A DNA stretch of 64,000 bases from SLFH01 sp050486265 (lineage in GTDB: Bacteria > Planctomycetota > Phycisphaerae > Phycisphaerales > UBA1924). The DNA lies in contig JBJHCY010000016.1 of NCBI GenBank assembly GCA_050486265.1, positions 7,814 to 71,813 on the forward strand, in the 5' to 3' direction. Under the pieces are notes generated by a model. The model saw only the letters and a program-made list of their open reading frames with translations, ran no database searches and had not been told where the DNA came from. The position numbers and the translations under genes are program-made. Below, piece by piece: positions 60,754 through 64,000 of the stretch; positions within the stretch are counted from its first letter, which is position 1; the number at the start of each line of letters is the position of its first letter.

Positions 60754-62577
60754 TCATGCCCGTGCGGGTTCGACGCTCTCTGCGTCGTCCTTCTTGCGGA
60801 AGAACTCCTGGCGCTGGTGGTAGTACCCGATGGCGAACATGCCTTGCTCGTCCATGGAATGGTGGCGGGGGAACGACTCGATGCGTTCGATGATCTCTCC
60901 GATCAGCTTCTCGAACCACGACGAGAGGCCGCCGGAGTGTTCGTCGAACTTGCCGATGTGGTGGTTTTTAAGTTCGAGGAGTCTTGGGAAGACGGACGCG
61001 GGCGTGGAGCTCGCGGCCCCGTAGTACTTGTCGCGGATCGTGGACTTGATCGTCGTTCCTCCGCCCTCGCGGGGAAACGCTCTCTCCTGCACGCGTTCGA
61101 GCACGGCGAACAGCCGGCCGAGGTGGTAGGCGGGTTTCGGGTGATCTTCGTTCAGTGACACTGGTACCTCCATCTCGCGTCCGGCGACGCGGGCGTTCCT
61201 GACAAGACAAGCCTTGATGATGGCGCAGCGACGGTGCTGCGCGTTCATCCAGTCGTTCCGTTTCTGATTGTCAACGAGCCCCTCCGTCCTGACGCGGGCG
61301 AGCACGGCGGTCAGCAGGGCGCGCGGGTACGGCCCGCCGGCGAGGATCGCGCGGAGCACCGAGCCCGCCAGCAGCGGGGAAACGGCTTTTTCGTCGGGCC
61401 AGCCGCCGCTTCCTGTCGGGGCGGTCTCGGCCACGATCCGGCGCACCGAGATGTCCGGCACCTTTTCGGGCTCGGGTTGCAGCTCCATGTCCTCGAAGTG
61501 GCGGGCGAGTTTCTCTGCCAGGGCGCCGACCGTGCTTTCCATCCAGAGGCGGACGCTCAGCCTCGCGGCGTTGGGCGCCAGCCCGAGCACGAAGCATCTC
61601 GTCTCGGGGTCGATGTCTTCGGTCGGTTTGCCGCGGGCGATCGACGCCAGCCTGTTGCGGAGCGTCTGTGCAGTCGCTGCGTCTTCGGCGTCCGTCGAGC
61701 CGGACAACGCCGCGGGGAGTAACTCGATCTCGAAAGCCGAGGGCCGCTCGGTCCAGTAGACCAGTGTCGAGTCGCCGACGCGGACCTTCCGGCTCCGGTC
61801 CCCGGTCAGCCGGTTCAGGGCGGTGCAGTATTTGAACGCCTCGGCCTCCGACACCGGCGCGTTGAAGCCCTGGCTTTTGGCGTAGGAATCGAACGCGTTC
61901 TGGTTGAACGACACAACCGTCGCGCCTGAGCTCTGTGCGCCGTCGACACCCTTGATCTTCGGTTCGTGCAGGCGGGCGATCGGCGAGAGCGCACCGTCCA
62001 CGAGCGAGAAACCGGGCGCTGTCGTGTCGCCATCGGTGAGAGACTCCATCCTCCGGCGCCACCACGCCCTGATCGCCGGGCGCTCATGGACAAAGTCTTC
62101 CTCTCCCGCAATCCGAAAGACCCCGAAGCTCGTCAAGCACTCCAGACCGGCGAGCGCGTCCCGCTGCGCCTCCGGGTCCCATGTGCGCAGAAACCGGCAG
62201 ACCGCGGCGAACGCCTCGTCGTCGATCTCTTGCTCCAGAGCCGTGTGGGCCTCTCGGAAGGCCTCGAAGGTCTTCTTTGTCCGCTCGGGCTTCGGGTCGT
62301 CCGGTTTGTAGCCGAGCATGTACTGGGCGTTGTCCCAGAGCAGGCACGGGTTGATGCCCGCACCGGAGGGCTTGGACTGGCCGGGGACGACGAGACGGCG
62401 CGCCCGCATCTTGCCGTTGTCCTCCTGCCTCGCGTCTTTCACCTCGGCGTGCGATCCGTCTTGGCTGAGCACGACCTGGAACGAGATCTGCTGGCGGCTG
62501 AAGCCGTAGGGCGCCACATCCGATTCGGGGTCCGCCTCCAGCCGGTCGTAGTAGCCGACAAGCGCCGGGATGATCAC
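60754..62577 (-). CDS. cas8c: CRISPR-associated protein Cas8c (Csd1, type I-C)
   Basis: A 607-residue large subunit that recognises the PAM and, through an internal start in known systems, can also give the small Cas11c subunit. Seen: ALVGYYDRLEADPES, SGAGINPCLLWDNAQYMLGY, RPAIRAWWRRRMESL and QRAFPREG-like helices near the end. GTG 62577 overlaps the cas5 stop by 4 nt and has GGAGG 7 nt upstream. Intact. Confidence 0.93.
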   Translation of the reverse strand: MIIPALVGYYDRLEADPESDVAPYGFSRQQISFQVVLSQDGSHAEVKDARQEDNGKMRARRLVVPGQSKPSGAGINPCLLWDNAQYMLGYKPDDPKPERTKKTFEAFREAHTALEQEIDDEAFAAVCRFLRTWDPEAQRDALAGLECLTSFGVFRIAGEEDFVHERPAIRAWWRRRMESLTDGDTTAPGFSLVDGALSPIARLHEPKIKGVDGAQSSGATVVSFNQNAFDSYAKSQGFNAPVSEAEAFKYCTALNRLTGDRSRKVRVGDSTLVYWTERPSAFEIELLPAALSGSTDAEDAATAQTLRNRLASIARGKPTEDIDPETRCFVLGLAPNAARLSVRLWMESTVGALAEKLARHFEDMELQPEPEKVPDISVRRIVAETAPTGSGGWPDEKAVSPLLAGSVLRAILAGGPYPRALLTAVLARVRTEGLVDNQKRNDWMNAQHRRCAIIKACLVRNARVAGREMEVPVSLNEDHPKPAYHLGRLFAVLERVQERAFPREGGGTTIKSTIRDKYYGAASSTPASVFPRLLELKNHHIGKFDEHSGGLSSWFEKLIGEIIERIESFPRHHSMDEQGMFAIGYYHQRQEFFRKKDDAESVEPARA

Positions 62578-63233
62578 GACTTCACCTCCTCGCTCTCGAA
62601 GGCGGGGACATCGACGACGCCGCTGCGCATCACAGCGCGGAAGAACCTGGGCGTCATGCCCTGCTCGAAGTCGATGTCGTGCAGCATGTATCCCAGGTCG
62701 CGGTCGCCCTCGGGCGTGCCGGCCAGCTTCGACCGGGGCGGCTCGCCTTCGAGGGGCGCGAAGTCGGCCGCGAACTCGCGACAGCCGAGGCAGGGCCGGT
62801 GGAAGCACTGCCCCCATGCCGCCCTGCGGTTGAACTGGTCGAGGTGCTTGCCCGGGTGGTCTTGGGGGTCGAGGAGTTCGAAGGCGGCCTCGATCACATA
62901 GGCGACATCGCGGAGCACGACCGACGCCCGCTGCTGGCGGTCTTCCTCGATCACCTGCGCCAGCACGCCGCCGTCCCTGATCGTCTTCCGGACGCTTCCG
63001 GCGGGGATGCGGGAGCCGACCTCGTTGCGGCGGAAGTTCATGAAGCGGATCGGGTTGAGCACATGGATCCGTCGCACCGCCCATCGGATCTGCGGCTTCC
63101 AGTAGATCGCTTCGAGGACGCCCCTGGCCGCGGAGGGCGTGATGATGTCGTAGCTGACGCGTTCGGCCTTCATCTCGGGGCGTGTGAACAGGGCGTACTC
63201 GCCCCAGACTTTCAGTTTGACACCTTCTGGCAT
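62574..63233 (-). CDS. cas5: CRISPR-associated protein Cas5d (crRNA-processing, type I-C)
   Basis: A 219-residue RAMP protein that in type I-C both cuts the repeat RNA and caps the 5' handle. It begins MPEGVKLKVWGEYALFTRPE; typical residues are SYDIITPSAARGVLEAIYWK and IHVLNPIRFMNFRRNEVG. Catalytic residues cannot be assigned with certainty. GGAG lies about 8 nt before the ATG. The gene upstream ends 18 nt away. Confidence 0.94.
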   Translation of the reverse strand: MPEGVKLKVWGEYALFTRPEMKAERVSYDIITPSAARGVLEAIYWKPQIRWAVRRIHVLNPIRFMNFRRNEVGSRIPAGSVRKTIRDGGVLAQVIEEDRQQRASVVLRDVAYVIEAAFELLDPQDHPGKHLDQFNRRAAWGQCFHRPCLGCREFAADFAPLEGEPPRSKLAGTPEGDRDLGYMLHDIDFEQGMTPRFFRAVMRSGVVDVPAFESEEVKS

Positions 63234-63251
63234 TGGAAAGCTCCGTTGAAT

Positions 63252-63479
63252 TCAGTTCGCAGTCGTACCGCCAGACCGCCAGCGCTTGCCCACCATGCCT
63301 TTCTTGCGAACATTGGTAAGTGCTCGCCAGAAGTGGCTCTGGGTGACCGGGCGGCCAAGACGATTGGTATATGCTTGGTACAAGCGGTCAAACTCGGGCG
63401 TGTACGGCAACTGATCGATAGGCACAAGGCTGCTGTGAGCCATTTCGACGGCAATCTCGAGTTCTCGATGAGTCAGCAT
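63252..63479 (-). CDS. 75-residue protein at the head of the cas operon
   Basis: MLTHRELEIAVEMAHSSLVP starts a small, mostly helical protein; SHFWRALTNVRKKGMVGKRW near the end resembles a winged-helix recognition segment. AAGGAG lies about 6 nt before the ATG. It ends 18 nt before cas5 on the same strand, exactly where cas3 stands in standard type I-C operons. Not recognised as a known Cas protein. It may be a regulator of the operon or an unrelated insertion. Real gene by ribosome site; function unknown. Confidence 0.65.
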   Translation of the reverse strand: MLTHRELEIAVEMAHSSLVPIDQLPYTPEFDRLYQAYTNRLGRPVTQSHFWRALTNVRKKGMVGKRWRSGGTTAN

Positions 63480-63489
63480 GACAGTCTCC

Positions 63490-63518
63490 TTGAACAGCTC
63501 GCGACGGCTCGATACTAT
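63490..63518 (+). promoter_or_regulatory. Predicted promoter for the CreR-like RNA (plus strand)
   Basis: TTGAAC (63490-63495), a 17-nt spacer and TACTAT (63513-63518). It would drive transcription through the mini-CRISPR at 63595-63698 and overlaps the opposite cas promoter. Confidence 0.6.
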
Positions 63519-63530
63519 TGATCACATGAA
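63493..63530 (-). promoter_or_regulatory. Predicted effector target in the cas promoter (TTC PAM plus protospacer)
   Basis: On the minus strand TTC (63530-63528) precedes ATGTGATCAATAGT (from 63527 down). This matches the pseudo-spacer starting at 63630 at positions 1-5, 7-11, 13-14 and 18-20. The only mismatches in the first 14 positions are 6 and 12. It covers the -10 boxes of both divergent promoters. Confidence 0.65.
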
Positions 63531-63542
63531 AGACTATCACAA
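63512..63542 (-). promoter_or_regulatory. Predicted cas operon promoter (minus strand)
   Basis: TTGTGA (63542-63537), a 19-nt spacer and TAGTAT (63517-63512). Transcription would begin near 63505 and give a 26-nt leader with an AAGGAG site before ATG 63479. Its -10 shares bases with the divergent TACTAT box. Confidence 0.5.
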
Positions 63543-63660
63543 GCCACCTTGCTCAACAACCCCAAGTTCCTCTTCGCCTTCATTTTCTTGCGTCAGCGAA
63601 GTCATTGGCCTTCTGCTGTGGATTGAAACATGTGTTCAATTGTGCAGAGGTGGCTGCTGA
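63526..63660 (+). CDS. Possible 44-residue leaderless peptide overlapping the CreR-like RNA
   Basis: ATG 63526 lies 7 nt after the TACTAT box, matching the leaderless pattern elsewhere in the window. It encodes MKDYHKPPCSTTPSSSSPSF, then a hydrophobic stretch (VSEVIGLLLWIETCVQL) and ends CRGGC. Ser-rich N-terminal half and four Cys. In CreTA modules a small toxin gene precedes the guide RNA; this frame occupies that spot. No homology is recognised, so it may be non-coding. Confidence 0.3.
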   Translation: MKDYHKPPCSTTPSSSSPSFSCVSEVIGLLLWIETCVQLCRGGC

Positions 63661-63698
63661 GCGTGGCGGGATTGAAAGATCCCGACCGCGCATTGAGC
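63595..63698 (+). ncRNA. Degenerate mini-CRISPR, CreR/CreA-like guide RNA
   Basis: Pseudo-repeat 1: stem AGCGAAG (63595-63601) with CTTCTGCT (63610-63617), one bulge, then GTGGATTGAAAC (63618-63629). The array repeat has a hairpin followed by the 12-nt tail GCGGATTGAAAC, one base different. Pseudo-spacer from 63630 is about 35 nt. Pseudo-repeat 2: stem CGGGAT (63667-63672) and ATCCCG (63679-63684), then ACCGCGCATTGAGC, a decayed tail. It would be cut by Cas5d and loaded into the effector. Spacer targets the cas promoter (see 63493-63530). Confidence 0.7.
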
Positions 63699-63930
63699 TC
63701 GATCGCAAACAAGGCCTGATCACCACCTGCACAGATCCTCGGTACTAAGCCTCTCCTCTTTGAGCCCGATGTCTCTGTCGTACATTGACGATTCCTGCAA
63801 GATGGAAACACCCTCATGCGGCTCCACGACCGCGCCACGGCTCTGAAGCAGCGAGTGAGCGTGAGTTCTGACTTGACCTGCCCCCGATTCATGTACCGGT
63901 CGTTATGAGAGTCGGTTGGTGTTCCTTCGT
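63699..63930. other. Right-end region without a supported gene
   Basis: No gene supported on either strand. Base composition is lower in GC than the rest of the window. No cas3 homology can be read here. A 25-codon frame at 63770-63847 (starts MSLSYIDDSC) has no support. Confidence 0.4.
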
Positions 63931-63989
63931 GTGTCGGGGGCACGGAGCGGAGGCGAGCGTAGCGAGCCGGAGCGGAGTGGCCCCGACAC
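63931..63989. repeat. Inverted repeat at the right window edge
   Basis: GTGTCGGGG (63931-63939) pairs with CCCCGACAC (63981-63989), with an inner GCGAGC-GTA-GCGAGC motif. It resembles interspersed palindromes of planctomycete genomes or a terminator for a gene to the right. Confidence 0.5.
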
Positions 63990-64000
63990 ATGTCGCCGCG

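Noticed and set aside
63666..63678. GCGGGATTGAAAG as the tail of a full second repeat
   Set aside because: It is only 49 nt from the first handle, too close for a normal unit; the hairpin at 63667-63684 fits better as the start of pseudo-repeat 2.
63602..63991. 129-codon minus-strand frame at the right edge as a cas3 fragment
   Set aside because: No HD, DExH or other helicase motif; it overlaps the mini-CRISPR and looks like chance.

Overview
The window looks like a chromosome segment of a Gram-negative, GC-rich planctomycete of the class Phycisphaerae. The evidence is the many secreted proteins ending either in a twin EF-hand (dockerin-like) module that stops at Gly-Cys or in a PAP-type variant of the PEP-CTERM tail, a KDO pathway gene (kdsB), lipoproteins, an OmpA-like protein, a long-form prepilin peptidase and a futalosine-type menaquinone gene. 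The assignment is inferred from gene content only.

Layout. 1-24 kb is mostly housekeeping: a secreted DUF3299-like protein, an ABC exporter pair, a lipoprotein, a response regulator, a Fur-family regulator, pyrC, xseA-xseB, a prepilin peptidase, an OmpA-like lipoprotein, a FAS1 protein followed by an ECF sigma/anti-sigma pair, def-fmt-zincin, a TPR protein, kdsB-mqnD, a fumarylacetoacetase-like enzyme, and a SurA-like lipoprotein with a YraN protein. 24-28 kb is a complete succinate dehydrogenase operon (sdhC-sdhA-sdhB) closed by a strong terminator. 28-38 kb holds fabI, nadC-birA, an FHA protein, hemW, rluA, pgl, a two-domain thiE and a 40-residue peptide gene. 38-55 kb is a secretome region: a TPR-YggX fusion, three pairs or triplets of duplicated secreted proteins, a metallophosphoesterase, a 1056-residue membrane protein of unknown function, TspO and a secreted DJ-1/PfpI protein.

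55-64 kb is an accessory island starting at tRNA-Thr(UGU). It contains an integrase cut at its N-terminus by an IS1595-type element (itself frameshifted), an 11-repeat type I-C CRISPR array, and cas2, cas1, cas4, cas7, cas8c and cas5 on the minus strand. No cas3 is seen; its usual place at the operon head holds a 75-residue protein.

Most notable observation: upstream of the cas operon, on the opposite strand, lies a degenerate mini-CRISPR at 63595-63698 (hairpin plus a 12-nt tail nearly identical to the array repeat tail, a ~35-nt pseudo-spacer, then a second hairpin with a decayed tail). Its pseudo-spacer matches the cas operon promoter beside a TTC motif (the type I-C PAM). In the first 14 positions the only mismatches are 6 and 12, the positions that do not pair in type I effector R-loops. 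This is the pattern expected of a CreR/CreA-type RNA that guides the Cas effector to repress its own operon and perhaps a small toxin-like ORF.

A second recurrent pattern is a TAnnnT hexamer 5-8 nt before the start codon in about ten genes lacking a Shine-Dalgarno sequence, suggesting widespread leaderless transcripts. Genes in the other set, including most duplicated secreted proteins, have clear GGAGG-type sites.
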